This document shows positions 26,579-35,062 of a stretch of DNA of 64,000 nucleotides, piece by piece. The translations under genes were made by a program, and so were the position numbers. The notes beneath the pieces are model-generated. The model saw nothing but the letters and a program-made list of their open reading frames with translations, made no database searches and had not been told where the DNA came from. The DNA comes from Bog-950 sp046329515. Its GTDB lineage: Bacteria > Bacteroidota > Bacteroidia > Chitinophagales > LD1. Numbering within the stretch: position 1 is the stretch's first letter; each line of letters starts with the position of its first letter. The stretch spans positions 434,001 to 498,000 of the forward strand of contig JAXLUM010000002.1 of NCBI GenBank assembly GCA_046329515.1. The letters run 5' to 3'.

Positions 26579-28120
26579 ATGAGTAAAGAGAATACACAGA
26601 ACCTTTTTCAGGAGATTATTTCGCATTGTAAAGAATACGGATTCATATTCCCCAGTTCAGAAATATATGATGGCTTAGGCGCAGTATACGATTACGGCCC
26701 TTACGGTATTGAACTAAAGAACAAACTGCAGCAATACTGGTGGAAGAGCATGGTGCAACTGCACGAAAACATAGTGGGTATTGATGCTGCTATTTTTATG
26801 CATCCTAAAACATGGAAGGCCAGTGGACACGTTGATGCCTTTAACGACCCCTTAATTGATAATAAGGACAGTAAAAAACGCTACCGTGCCGATGTGTTGA
26901 TTGAGGACGCCATGGCGAAGTATGAGGAGAAGATTAATAAGGAAGTAGATAAAGCGCAAAAGAAATTCGGTGAGAGTTTTGATAAGGAAATGTTCCTTAA
27001 AACAAACCCGAATGTGTTACGCAACAAAGCCAAGGTTGATGAAATAGAAAGCCGTTTTAAAAAGGCCCTTGAAGAAAACAACATGGCCGATTTGAAGCAG
27101 ATAATTATTGATCTTGAAATAGCCTGTCCTATAAGCGGCACCCGTAACTGGACGGACGTTCGCCAGTTCAACCTTATGTTCAGCACAGAGGTTGGTTCGG
27201 TAGCTGAAGAAGCAAGCACTATTTACCTGCGCCCCGAAACTGCCCAGGGTATTTTCGTTAACTTCTTAAATGTATTAAACACCAGCCGCCAGCGCATACC
27301 TTTTGGTATTGCACAGGTGGGTAAGGCTTTCCGTAATGAAATTGTGGCCCGCCAATTCATTTTCCGCACACGTGAATTTGAACAAATGGAAATGCAGTTT
27401 TTTGTGCGCCCCGGCACCGAAATGGAATGGTACAACAAGTGGAAAGAAGAACGCTGGAAATGGCACCGTAGCCTTGGTTTTGCTGAAGAGAACCTGAAGT
27501 TTTACGACCACCTGAAACTGGCGCATTACGCTAATGCCGCAGTCGATATTCAGTTCAACTTCCCGTTTGGTATTAAGGAAATTGAGGGTATACACAGCCG
27601 CACTGATTTTGACTTAACGCAGCATCAAAACCTGAGCGGTAAAAAGCTGCAGTACTTCGACCCTGAGTTGAACCAGAGTTACATTCCATACGTTATTGAA
27701 ACCTCTATAGGTTTGAACCGCACCTTCCTGGCGCTTATTTGCAACGGCTTTAAAAACGAAAAGTTGGAAGACGGCAGCGAGCGCACCGTATTAGCCCTGC
27801 CTCCATTCCTGGCGCCAATTCAAATAGCGGTATTCCCGCTGGTGAAGAAAGATGGCTTGCCAGAAAAAGCACAGGAAATAATGAGTGAGCTAAAGTGGGA
27901 TTTCCAATGCTTCTATGAAGAAAAGGACTCCATAGGTAAACGTTACCGCCGTATGGACGCCATAGGCACTCCATACTGTATTACGATTGACCACCAGACC
28001 TTAGAGGATAATACCGTTACCATACGCGAACGCGATACCATGAAGCAGGACCGCATAAGCATTGAACAGTTGAAGGCCGTGGTTGCTGAACGTGTTGACT
28101 GGAAGAAAGGATTAAAATAA
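26579..28120 (+). CDS. glyS: Glycine--tRNA ligase (eukaryote/archaeal-type, single chain)
   Basis: A 513-residue class II aminoacyl-tRNA synthetase that charges tRNA-Gly. Motifs: ISHCKEYGFIFPSSEIY and YDYGPYGIELKNKLQQYWW (N-terminal), RPETAQGIFVNF, motif 2 FRNEIVARQFIFRTREFEQME, motif 3 around IETSIGLNRTFLALIC, and a C-terminal anticodon domain starting PPFLAPIQIAVFPL. This is the alpha2 type rather than the alpha2beta2 GlyQ/GlyS type, as usual in Bacteroidota. The downstream hypothetical gene begins at the very next base after the stop. Confidence 0.95.
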   Translation: MSKENTQNLFQEIISHCKEYGFIFPSSEIYDGLGAVYDYGPYGIELKNKLQQYWWKSMVQLHENIVGIDAAIFMHPKTWKASGHVDAFNDPLIDNKDSKKRYRADVLIEDAMAKYEEKINKEVDKAQKKFGESFDKEMFLKTNPNVLRNKAKVDEIESRFKKALEENNMADLKQIIIDLEIACPISGTRNWTDVRQFNLMFSTEVGSVAEEASTIYLRPETAQGIFVNFLNVLNTSRQRIPFGIAQVGKAFRNEIVARQFIFRTREFEQMEMQFFVRPGTEMEWYNKWKEERWKWHRSLGFAEENLKFYDHLKLAHYANAAVDIQFNFPFGIKEIEGIHSRTDFDLTQHQNLSGKKLQYFDPELNQSYIPYVIETSIGLNRTFLALICNGFKNEKLEDGSERTVLALPPFLAPIQIAVFPLVKKDGLPEKAQEIMSELKWDFQCFYEEKDSIGKRYRRMDAIGTPYCITIDHQTLEDNTVTIRERDTMKQDRISIEQLKAVVAERVDWKKGLK

Positions 28121-29314
28121 ATGCGCAATAAAGCAGCACTCTTTTTTGCCTTTTTGCTTTACACCGGCAGTATAACTGCCCAAACACCTTATTCAGCAGT
28201 AGTAGCGGATAGCGTTCCCTCTACTTATCTTAAGCTTCGCTTAAGCAATGATTCTATTCAGAATAATGATTTGCTGAATGAGCAATTAGTAGATTTAGTA
28301 GAAGTAGATGAACGCGACCCGAAAGTGCCTACCTGGTACACTACGCACCAGGGCGGTGGCTTTGGTTGGTTTATACGCATGATAGGGTTTTGGTGGCAGG
28401 CGGTTGACCGGCACCGTTACAAATTTGTGGGCACAACCAAACATGGTGTTTCATTGCCCGACCGTGATGAGCTGACCGAGCACGACATTAACTGGAACAT
28501 TACCCCGCACCAGCAAAAGTACCTTGACCTTATTTATAAAGGGCGAGCCGCACAGGTTAAACACAAGCGCAATTTTAAGCGTGCACGCTATGCCGATGTA
28601 ACCAAGGCCCCTTACATAGAGCCAACAATAGAATCAGCTGATGAGTATGACCTGCATTGCGAGTTAACGCCACCCAAACGGTTGCGCGATTCGTTAAGCT
28701 TCCTTTTTTACCCCTGTAAGCCCGGGCCTAATTTGGATCAACACCCCAATTTCTGCGATGCACATCCATCAGTAGGCATGTATGGCGTATTTGTATTGGA
28801 TTGTAATCACTCCTGCCATCCTGAAATTCACCCCTACGAATGGTTATGGTGGTTAGACCTTAACAGCACCGGCGGCACCATACCGCCGCGCACCTGGAAC
28901 TTTGGCTTTATGAAGGAAAGCAGCGACCGCTTTGTATTGTGGAGCCGGCCGCCAAGAGTAGGGTCCATTTCCATTCCCTTCATTTTTAAAACATGTGAGC
29001 GTAACAGTTCCATTAACGTTACCCATTTAGTTAAAGGAAAATTTAAGCCCCTTGGTCTGAAAAAGCTTAAGAGCCTTCCTAAACAAACGGGTACCTTCAA
29101 CTTCACTGACTCATTAGTTCAGGTGCAAATGCCGGATGGAAAAGAATTTCCCTTACGACTTACCTCTAACCAAAGCTTACACACCCCCGCCCTCCGCTGG
29201 TGGTTTGGCAGCCTTAATACCGATAAAAGTGGTGAATGGATATGGGGCACTATAAATATTGCGGTAAGCATAAGAAACGCTTACGCCGCCAAAGTTGAAA
29301 CAATTACAAGATAG
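28121..29314 (+). CDS. Secreted hypothetical protein with Cys/His-rich centre
   Basis: A 397-residue protein starting immediately after the glyS stop codon. Signal peptide ALFFAFLLYTGSITAQ. The central part holds clustered potential metal ligands: YPCKPGPNLDQHPNFCDAH and, ~25 residues on, LDCNHSCHPEIHPYEWLWW. Tryptophan-rich stretches also occur (GFGWFIRMIGFWWQAVD; LRWWFGSLN). I do not recognise a family; a secreted metal-binding or carbohydrate-active role is only a guess. Tight spacing suggests co-transcription with glyS. Confidence 0.7.
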   Translation: MRNKAALFFAFLLYTGSITAQTPYSAVVADSVPSTYLKLRLSNDSIQNNDLLNEQLVDLVEVDERDPKVPTWYTTHQGGGFGWFIRMIGFWWQAVDRHRYKFVGTTKHGVSLPDRDELTEHDINWNITPHQQKYLDLIYKGRAAQVKHKRNFKRARYADVTKAPYIEPTIESADEYDLHCELTPPKRLRDSLSFLFYPCKPGPNLDQHPNFCDAHPSVGMYGVFVLDCNHSCHPEIHPYEWLWWLDLNSTGGTIPPRTWNFGFMKESSDRFVLWSRPPRVGSISIPFIFKTCERNSSINVTHLVKGKFKPLGLKKLKSLPKQTGTFNFTDSLVQVQMPDGKEFPLRLTSNQSLHTPALRWWFGSLNTDKSGEWIWGTINIAVSIRNAYAAKVETITR

Positions 29315-29339
29315 AATATTTCATCTTTGCGTTTGTTTA

Positions 29340-30251
29340 ATGAAGAACGTACGCGCGCATGTGTTTCTTTTTATAGTTAACCTGTTTTATGGGGCAGGCT
29401 TTACCGTTAGTAAAATGGTAATGCCGGAATATGTAAAGCCTTTTGGCTTTATACTCATCCGCGTTTCAATAACCACCACGCTGTTTTTTATTCTGCACCG
29501 CTTTTGGCTAAACGAAAAAGTGCATACGAAAGATTTTTTAAAAATGGCTGTGTGCGGGTTCTTTGGAGTGGTAATAAACCAGGAAATGTTTTTCATGGGC
29601 CTGAGCATTACCACGCCAATTAACGCCTCGCTTATTATGATAATGACGCCCATACTGGTGTTCGTTATCTCCTTTTTTATGGCGCACGAAAAAGCTACCT
29701 GGCAAAAAATACTGGGTATACTTTCGGGGGCAACGGGTGCTTTTATCATCATCAGCGGTAAGGGGTTCAACTTCTCCGGCGAAACAGTTTTAGGTGATTT
29801 GTTTATCCTGATTAATGCTACTTCTTATGCCATTTACTTGGTAATTGTTCGCCCGCTAATGCACAAGTACCACCCGTTTACGGTGGTTAAGTGGGTGTTT
29901 TTCTTCGGCTTGTTCCCGGTGGCCGCGCTTGGCTTTAGCCAGTTTCAGCAAATTGAATGGCATAGCTTTACTACGCAAACGTGGCTGGCTATTTCCTTTA
30001 TAGTTATTTGCACCACCTTCCTGGCTTACCTGCTTAACATGTTGGCCCTACGCGAACTGCACAGCAGTATTGTTGGAGCCTATATCTATCTGCAGCCCAT
30101 ATTGGCCACGCTCATTTCTATAGGTTTAGGTAAGGATAAATTAAGTGCTGAGAAAATTATCTCCGCAATTTTGATATTTGCAGGAGTTTATCTGGTTTCT
30201 TTTGCCGGAAAAAACAAACTGCCGGAAGAAGAATTAATAGTGCAGGAATAG
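29340..30251 (+). CDS. EamA/DMT-family transporter
   Basis: A 303-residue inner-membrane protein with ten hydrophobic segments in two EamA repeats: repeat one around FIVNLFYGAGFTVSKMV to ILGILSGATGAFIIIS, repeat two around LGDLFILINATSYAIYLVIV to ILIFAGVYLVSFAGK. The final block SSIVGAYIYLQPILATLIS is typical of drug/metabolite transporters. The substrate is unknown. ATG at 29340 is chosen because it starts at the first transmembrane helix and avoids the non-conserved upstream extension overlapping the preceding gene (TTG/ATG up to 29295). Confidence 0.87.
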   Translation: MKNVRAHVFLFIVNLFYGAGFTVSKMVMPEYVKPFGFILIRVSITTTLFFILHRFWLNEKVHTKDFLKMAVCGFFGVVINQEMFFMGLSITTPINASLIMIMTPILVFVISFFMAHEKATWQKILGILSGATGAFIIISGKGFNFSGETVLGDLFILINATSYAIYLVIVRPLMHKYHPFTVVKWVFFFGLFPVAALGFSQFQQIEWHSFTTQTWLAISFIVICTTFLAYLLNMLALRELHSSIVGAYIYLQPILATLISIGLGKDKLSAEKIISAILIFAGVYLVSFAGKNKLPEEELIVQE

Positions 30252-30272
30252 AATTAGAGTTGAAACTTGCGT

Positions 30273-31151
30273 ATGCTAAAATCAATGACAGGCTTTGGAA
30301 AAGCCAGTGGACAAATAGACGACAAAACGGTTAACGTGGAGATAAAATCCCTTAACAGCCAAAAGGGATTAGACCTTAGCGTTAAGCTGCCGTCGAAATA
30401 CCGCGCCTTTGAATATGAACTGCGCAACCGCATTTCTGCTACCCTGCAACGCGGCAAAATTGATGTTTACATAACGCTTGAGCACAACACCGCCAGCAGT
30501 GAGATATCATTGAACAAGGAGCTTATCATCTCCTACTTTAACGAGTTTAAGGCCATAGCTGATGAAGTGGGTGTGCCTACGGAAAACCTGTTGCCTACTA
30601 TTTTAAAAATGCCCGATGTAATTGGCGAATCGCACGAAGAGCCCAGCGAAGATGAATTGAAAGGTATTGATGAAATTTTGGTTAAGGCCATTAAAGAAAT
30701 AGATGCCTTCCGTGTTAATGAAGGAAAATCGCAGGAAGAAGAATTGCGCCTTCGCATACGCAACATAGAAGCAAATGCCTTAAAACTTCGCGAGGAAGAC
30801 CAGCGCCGTGTGCAGGATATACGCGAGCGTATAAAAAACAGCCTGGACCTTTACATACCCAAAGACAAAATTGACCCTAACCGCTTTGAGCAGGAAGTAA
30901 TTTACTATATCGAGAAGCTGGATATAACAGAAGAACTGACGCGCTTAAAATCGCACTGCGAATATTTTGTAAGCTGCCTTGAAGCCGCTGAAGAAATGAA
31001 AGGCAAAAAGCTGAACTTTATTACCCAGGAAATAGGCAGAGAAATAAACACAGTGGGCTCAAAAGCAAACGACGCCTCAATGCAAAAGCTGGTGGTAGGC
31101 ATGAAGGATGAACTGGAGAAAATTAAAGAGCAAACCAATAACATACTTTAG
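30273..31151 (+). CDS. yicC: YicC family endoribonuclease-like protein
   Basis: A 292-residue protein beginning with the family hallmark MLKSMTGFGKA; the C-terminal DUF1732 part contains FEQEVIYYIEKLDITEELTRL and ITQEIGREINTVGSKAND. YicC proteins are linked to stress survival and RNA decay in E. coli and are often next to gmk, as here (137 bp upstream of it). The start is ATG 30273; an in-frame TTG at 30267 is less likely. Confidence 0.92.
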   Translation: MLKSMTGFGKASGQIDDKTVNVEIKSLNSQKGLDLSVKLPSKYRAFEYELRNRISATLQRGKIDVYITLEHNTASSEISLNKELIISYFNEFKAIADEVGVPTENLLPTILKMPDVIGESHEEPSEDELKGIDEILVKAIKEIDAFRVNEGKSQEEELRLRIRNIEANALKLREEDQRRVQDIRERIKNSLDLYIPKDKIDPNRFEQEVIYYIEKLDITEELTRLKSHCEYFVSCLEAAEEMKGKKLNFITQEIGREINTVGSKANDASMQKLVVGMKDELEKIKEQTNNIL

Positions 31152-31210
31152 TTAGCAGTAAGCAATGATACAGTTGGCAAAGGTTAATCTTTGCAGCTTT
31201 CAGCTAACAA
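31152..31210 (+). other. Possible stem-loop after yicC
   Basis: GCAAAG (31177-31182) and CTTTGC (31189-31194) pair around a 6-nt loop, enclosed by GTTAGC (31151-31156) and GCTAAC (31203-31208). It could form a nested hairpin in the yicC-gmk spacer. No long T-tract follows, so it is not a convincing terminator. Confidence 0.3.
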
Positions 31211-31288
31211 AAGTACAGAACAAGTAATTATCATAATCAGCATTTAAAAACTGCCGATTGCGAATTGTAAAATTGCAAATTGATTAAA

Positions 31289-31906
31289 ATGAGTGGACAT
31301 CAGATTAACCGCGTAGCTATACCCCCTAAAAAATTGATTGTTATTACTGCCCCCTCCGGCGCAGGCAAGTCATCAATAGTTAAAAAGCTTTTGCAGCATA
31401 ACGAAAACCTTGCGTTTTCTATATCGTGCACTACCCGCAACAAACGCGAAGGGGAAGTGCATGGCCATCACTATTACTTTGTGTCGGTTGATGAGTTTAA
31501 AAAACGAGTAGGCGATAATGCCTTTGTGGAACACGAAGAAGTTTACCCTAACCAGTTTTATGGTACCCTGCGAAGCGAAGTAGAACGTATTTGGAGTGAG
31601 CGCCGTGTAGTGCTTTTTGACATTGATGTAAAGGGCGCACTAAACATTAAAAAACAATTTGGCGCTGATTGCCTTACCATTTTTATAGCCCCTCCTTCAA
31701 AGGAGTCGCTAATCAACCGTTTGAAAAACCGCGGTACCGAAGATGCCAAAAGCCTGAAAGCGCGCATTCAACGCAGCGAGGAAGAACTGGCTATGGAACC
31801 GCAATTTGATAAGGTAGTAGTAAATAAAGATTTTGATACGGCTTATATGCGCGTAAAAAATCTGGTTACCGGCTTTCTTAAGCCGCAAACGGTGCATTTG
31901 CATTAA
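31289..31906 (+). CDS. gmk: Guanylate kinase
   Basis: A 205-residue enzyme phosphorylating GMP to GDP with ATP. P-loop APSGAGKSSI at residues ~21-30; GMP-binding block SCTTRNKREGEVHGHHYYF and FVEHEEVYPNQFYGTL; later LFDIDVKGALNIKKQF and lid region. The length matches the family. Start at ATG 31289 (an in-frame TTG at 31280 is discounted). yicC-gmk adjacency is common across bacteria. Confidence 0.95.
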   Translation: MSGHQINRVAIPPKKLIVITAPSGAGKSSIVKKLLQHNENLAFSISCTTRNKREGEVHGHHYYFVSVDEFKKRVGDNAFVEHEEVYPNQFYGTLRSEVERIWSERRVVLFDIDVKGALNIKKQFGADCLTIFIAPPSKESLINRLKNRGTEDAKSLKARIQRSEEELAMEPQFDKVVVNKDFDTAYMRVKNLVTGFLKPQTVHLH

Positions 31907-31948
31907 TCCGCTTCTTCAGTTGGCCTGATTTTAACGGGCTTTGCTTGC

Positions 31949-31978
31949 TTGCAAATTCCCATCAAGCTTGTATCTTCA
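31949..31978 (+). promoter_or_regulatory. Candidate Bacteroidota promoter for apaG
   Basis: TTG (31949-31951) and TATCTTCA (31971-31978) are separated by 19 bp, close to the TTG-N19-TAnnTTTG pattern, and lie just upstream of the apaG ATG at 31997. Confidence 0.4.
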
Positions 31979-31996
31979 CAGAAGGGACAGCAACCG

Positions 31997-32383
31997 ATGC
32001 AGACTTTAATTACACATGGCGTAGAAATTAGTGTAGAAACTTCCTACCAGGAGGAATACAGCAACCCGTTACGTAATGAGTTTACGTTTGCTTACCGCAT
32101 TACAATTTCCAATCACAATCTTTTTACCGTTCAGTTGCTTCGGCGCAAATGGATAATAAGCGATACCAATAGAAAGGTGGAGATTGTAGAAGGAGATGGT
32201 GTAGTAGGCCGCCAACCGGTGCTTTATGCGGGTGATAGCTACCAATACGTTTCCGGTAGCCATTTACAAACACCAATAGGCAGAATGAAAGGCGCCTATA
32301 TTTTCGAAAACAAATCTACCGGCGAAGAATTTGAGGTAGATATACCGGAATTTAAGTTGGAATCTCCTGCAGTGCTTAATTAA
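31997..32383 (+). CDS. apaG: ApaG domain protein
   Basis: A 128-residue protein consisting of a single ApaG (DUF525) immunoglobulin-like domain. Characteristic blocks: GVEISVETSYQEEYS, FAYRITISNHN, VQLLRRKWIISD, VEGDGVVGRQPVL and GRMKGAYIFENKSTGEEFEV. In Salmonella CorD/ApaG affects Co2+ resistance and Mg2+ efflux; in general its biochemical role is open. Start at ATG 31997, where the family begins; upstream frame extends to a TTG at 31949 that overlaps the probable promoter. Confidence 0.93.
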   Translation: MQTLITHGVEISVETSYQEEYSNPLRNEFTFAYRITISNHNLFTVQLLRRKWIISDTNRKVEIVEGDGVVGRQPVLYAGDSYQYVSGSHLQTPIGRMKGAYIFENKSTGEEFEVDIPEFKLESPAVLN

Positions 32384-32765
32384 GAAGGTCCAGCCTTTTA
32401 TCAAAAGGCATATACACAAAACTCATTGCCCCTTCTTCAGCTACAAACACACACATATACTCATCAGGGCTTTTATAGGTGCGTTTAAACTCCTCCACCT
32501 TTTCAGCCGATACCACATTCTTATTTACAAACTCTTCCAAATGGCTGGCATTAAAACTCCAGCTTATGTCAAAGTCGTTCCTGTTTATAATAGGCACCCC
32601 CATATCAACATCCATTTCGCCGCGCATGGCAACAAAAATGGGATACTTAGACACGTCTCCCTTAACCATGCTCTTTGATATCTGCCTGATGTAATCACGG
32701 CACACATCAAGGTCCGAATGAAGAGAGTTAAAAATTTCCGGATCCATTTTCATACTACCAAACAT
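32376..32765 (-). CDS. Conserved hypothetical protein
   Basis: A 129-residue soluble protein without signal peptide. It includes SMVKGDVSKYPIFVAMRG, GVPIINRNDFDISWSFNASH, KTYKSP-like KRTYKSPDEYMCVFVAEEGA and ends VYMPFDKRLDLLN. I do not recognise the family. It overlaps the convergent apaG by 8 bp. Codon pattern and the well-formed sequence support a real gene. ATG at 32765 or 32753 could start it. Confidence 0.68.
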   Translation of the reverse strand: MFGSMKMDPEIFNSLHSDLDVCRDYIRQISKSMVKGDVSKYPIFVAMRGEMDVDMGVPIINRNDFDISWSFNASHLEEFVNKNVVSAEKVEEFKRTYKSPDEYMCVFVAEEGAMSFVYMPFDKRLDLLN

Positions 32766-32797
32766 GAAATAAATTCCCGAGAGAAAAAAAATAATTT

Positions 32798-35032
32798 TTA
32801 CGGCAGCTCAATTTCCCAAACCCCGGCGCCAAAAGTGGCGGCACGTAGTTTCCGGCTTGCATAATTTATTTCCATATCCGTAACCGTTATGTGCGGCAGG
32901 CCTTCGCCATATTTTTTCCAATCGGCGTTTCCCTTTTTATAATAAATGCCATTAAGGGTTGAAACAAACAATCCACCATCTCCCTTTACATATAAAATTT
33001 TCATACAGGGATAATCGGGCAACCCTTTATCATCAGCTTTCCAGGTCTGTCCTCCATCCGTAGAATGAAACACTTTGAAGTCGGGCCTGTTAAGATCATA
33101 AAAACTATAACTGAGCCACACTTCATCGGGGTTTGCATTATTCACTTCTACACTTGTAATACTGTAATACGAGTTTTCTATAAAATCATCCTTATCGCTG
33201 CCTGTTGTTATACGGGGAACAGACAACAGCTGCCAACTGCCTACTGTTCCGGGTGCATGGCATTGGCCGCCATCGCAGCTTAAGCCGCCTGTTTCCGTTT
33301 TAAAAAGAAGCGGATTGCAGCATAAGGCGTTTGCATTGAAGCTTGCATACATTACATCAGGAAAAGAATCGCAAATGGCAAGGCCTGAAATAATGTGGCC
33401 AAAGGGGTTAATGTAAACGCCCGGGTATTTCGTAAAATCAGAAATACGGCACCAGCTATTATCCATTCCGTACTTATCTGAACGGTAAACATCCTGGCCG
33501 GTATAATAAATGGTTTGTGGCCGGCCGGGGCGTTGCTTCAGGTTATTAGGGAACTGCCCCAACGCATTATTGCACAGGTAATAGCTTTTCCATTTTACAT
33601 CCTTGCCGCTATGTGTATTGGTATAAGAAGAATTGTTGGACGTATAAATATTCCATTCATCGGTTTCATCAATATACTGCCCCGGGTAACCATCGCCGCC
33701 AAAGGGCAGTTTGCTCCATTTGTCTTCATAAAGCATAGCGCTGCCAACGTCCTGCATGCCTACAAGTATTTTGCCTGCATTAGTAGGTGCAGTAGCCATA
33801 TCCATTATCTGGGCAAGGCAAAGACCGCTATTGCGCTCTTCTACTTTTTTAGCTGCATAATTGTATATAAATATTCCACCATCCGTACCAATAATCATGT
33901 TGTTACTGTTGGGCACTATTTCAATGGCGTGTATATCAGCATGGCCCGGCTGATTGTAGTCTGTGCATTTGCTCCAGCTTTTACCTCCATCGCTACTTAC
34001 GCTGCTGGTAACGGCACCAGCATAAATAATGGATGGCTTGCCGGACACAGAAGCTAATTTGATGCGGATAGCATCAGGCAATCCGAATTCAGTAAAGTTT
34101 TTTCTTTCCCATTTCTGACCATCAAAATAAAACAGGGTCATACCCTGCTTGCCACGAAACTCGCCACAGGTGTCGCCAACAAAATAGGCAAGTGCATATA
34201 GCACATCAACTCTTCCATCGGCTGTGTTTACGTCCAAAGAAAAATTCAGATTTTTGAAACAATCCGGCTCGGCAAATAAATCTGCAGTAGAATGTGTTAG
34301 ACTTTTAAAACTACCCCTCTTGCCTCCTTTGGTGGAGCGGTATACATCTCTGCCTCCTGCATATACCACCTTGTCAGGATTGGTTACACTGAATTCTACA
34401 TTCCATATACCCTGGGTGTATTCATAACTGCCGGGTAATTCTTCTTCCTGTAAAACAAGCTTCCAGCTTTTACCTGCATTATTGCTGTTGTATAAACCAT
34501 CGCTGGTGGCTACATACATAATGTTACTGTTGCGCGGATGAATAGCTATGCGGCTGATATGTTTCTTGTACTTATAGCCAAAATGAAACTTGCTATTGAA
34601 TGATGTTAGGGGTTTGAACGTTTGCGCTTCGTCTTCAGAATAATAAAGCCCGGTGGTATACGGCTCAGGACCCGATGGCCCTCTTGCACCCGGGTGACCT
34701 GTAGCTACCCAAATTACTTTTTTGCCATTGCGGTGGGTTATGGCAATGTCGCAAACGCTGGCAAACTCAAGAGCATAGGAAGTATCAATATTTTTTCTGC
34801 TCCAATTATTAGCTCCGTCGGCGCTTTTCCATAAACCGCCAAAAGGAGAACCTGCATAAACTATTTGCGGATTATCAGGATCAAAGGCAATGCAGTGTAT
34901 TTGCCCTGTACCACCTTGAGAAGCCACATGATTGCCGTAGGTATCAGAACCGCAAGGACCTAATTCATGCCACTGCTGGGCATTGCCATACACCATGGCT
35001 AAAACAAGAAAAAAGATAAGCGCATATTTCAT
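32798..35032 (-). CDS. Secreted BNR/Asp-box repeat (sortilin-like beta-propeller) protein
   Basis: A 744-residue protein with signal peptide (ALIFFLVLAMVYGNAQ). Repeated Asp-box motifs (S-x-D/N-x-G-x-x-W) occur throughout: WKSADGANNW, YNSNNAGKSW, SSDGGKSWSK, FHSTDGGQTW, marking one or two VPS10/sialidase-type beta-propellers. Bacteroidota encode many such proteins, often T9SS cargo, but here the protein ends at the propeller (RAATFGAGVWEIELP) with no recognisable sorting domain. Enzymatic activity is not implied. Likely exported to the periplasm or surface. Confidence 0.8.
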   Translation of the reverse strand: MKYALIFFLVLAMVYGNAQQWHELGPCGSDTYGNHVASQGGTGQIHCIAFDPDNPQIVYAGSPFGGLWKSADGANNWSRKNIDTSYALEFASVCDIAITHRNGKKVIWVATGHPGARGPSGPEPYTTGLYYSEDEAQTFKPLTSFNSKFHFGYKYKKHISRIAIHPRNSNIMYVATSDGLYNSNNAGKSWKLVLQEEELPGSYEYTQGIWNVEFSVTNPDKVVYAGGRDVYRSTKGGKRGSFKSLTHSTADLFAEPDCFKNLNFSLDVNTADGRVDVLYALAYFVGDTCGEFRGKQGMTLFYFDGQKWERKNFTEFGLPDAIRIKLASVSGKPSIIYAGAVTSSVSSDGGKSWSKCTDYNQPGHADIHAIEIVPNSNNMIIGTDGGIFIYNYAAKKVEERNSGLCLAQIMDMATAPTNAGKILVGMQDVGSAMLYEDKWSKLPFGGDGYPGQYIDETDEWNIYTSNNSSYTNTHSGKDVKWKSYYLCNNALGQFPNNLKQRPGRPQTIYYTGQDVYRSDKYGMDNSWCRISDFTKYPGVYINPFGHIISGLAICDSFPDVMYASFNANALCCNPLLFKTETGGLSCDGGQCHAPGTVGSWQLLSVPRITTGSDKDDFIENSYYSITSVEVNNANPDEVWLSYSFYDLNRPDFKVFHSTDGGQTWKADDKGLPDYPCMKILYVKGDGGLFVSTLNGIYYKKGNADWKKYGEGLPHITVTDMEINYASRKLRAATFGAGVWEIELP

Positions 35033-35062
35033 ACTGCAGCTGTATAGCGCTTTTAGCGCTTA

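Noticed and set aside
31152..31288. Spacer between yicC and gmk with repetitive aattg/caaatt words
   Set aside because: A/T-rich with short word repeats, but no small ORF, RNA signature or clear dispersed element could be supported beyond the weak stem-loop listed.
33515..34057. Open frame of 180 codons on the plus strand within the BNR-repeat gene
   Set aside because: Antisense to a gene with clear Asp-box repeats; the hydrophobic look reflects complementary codons rather than real membrane helices.
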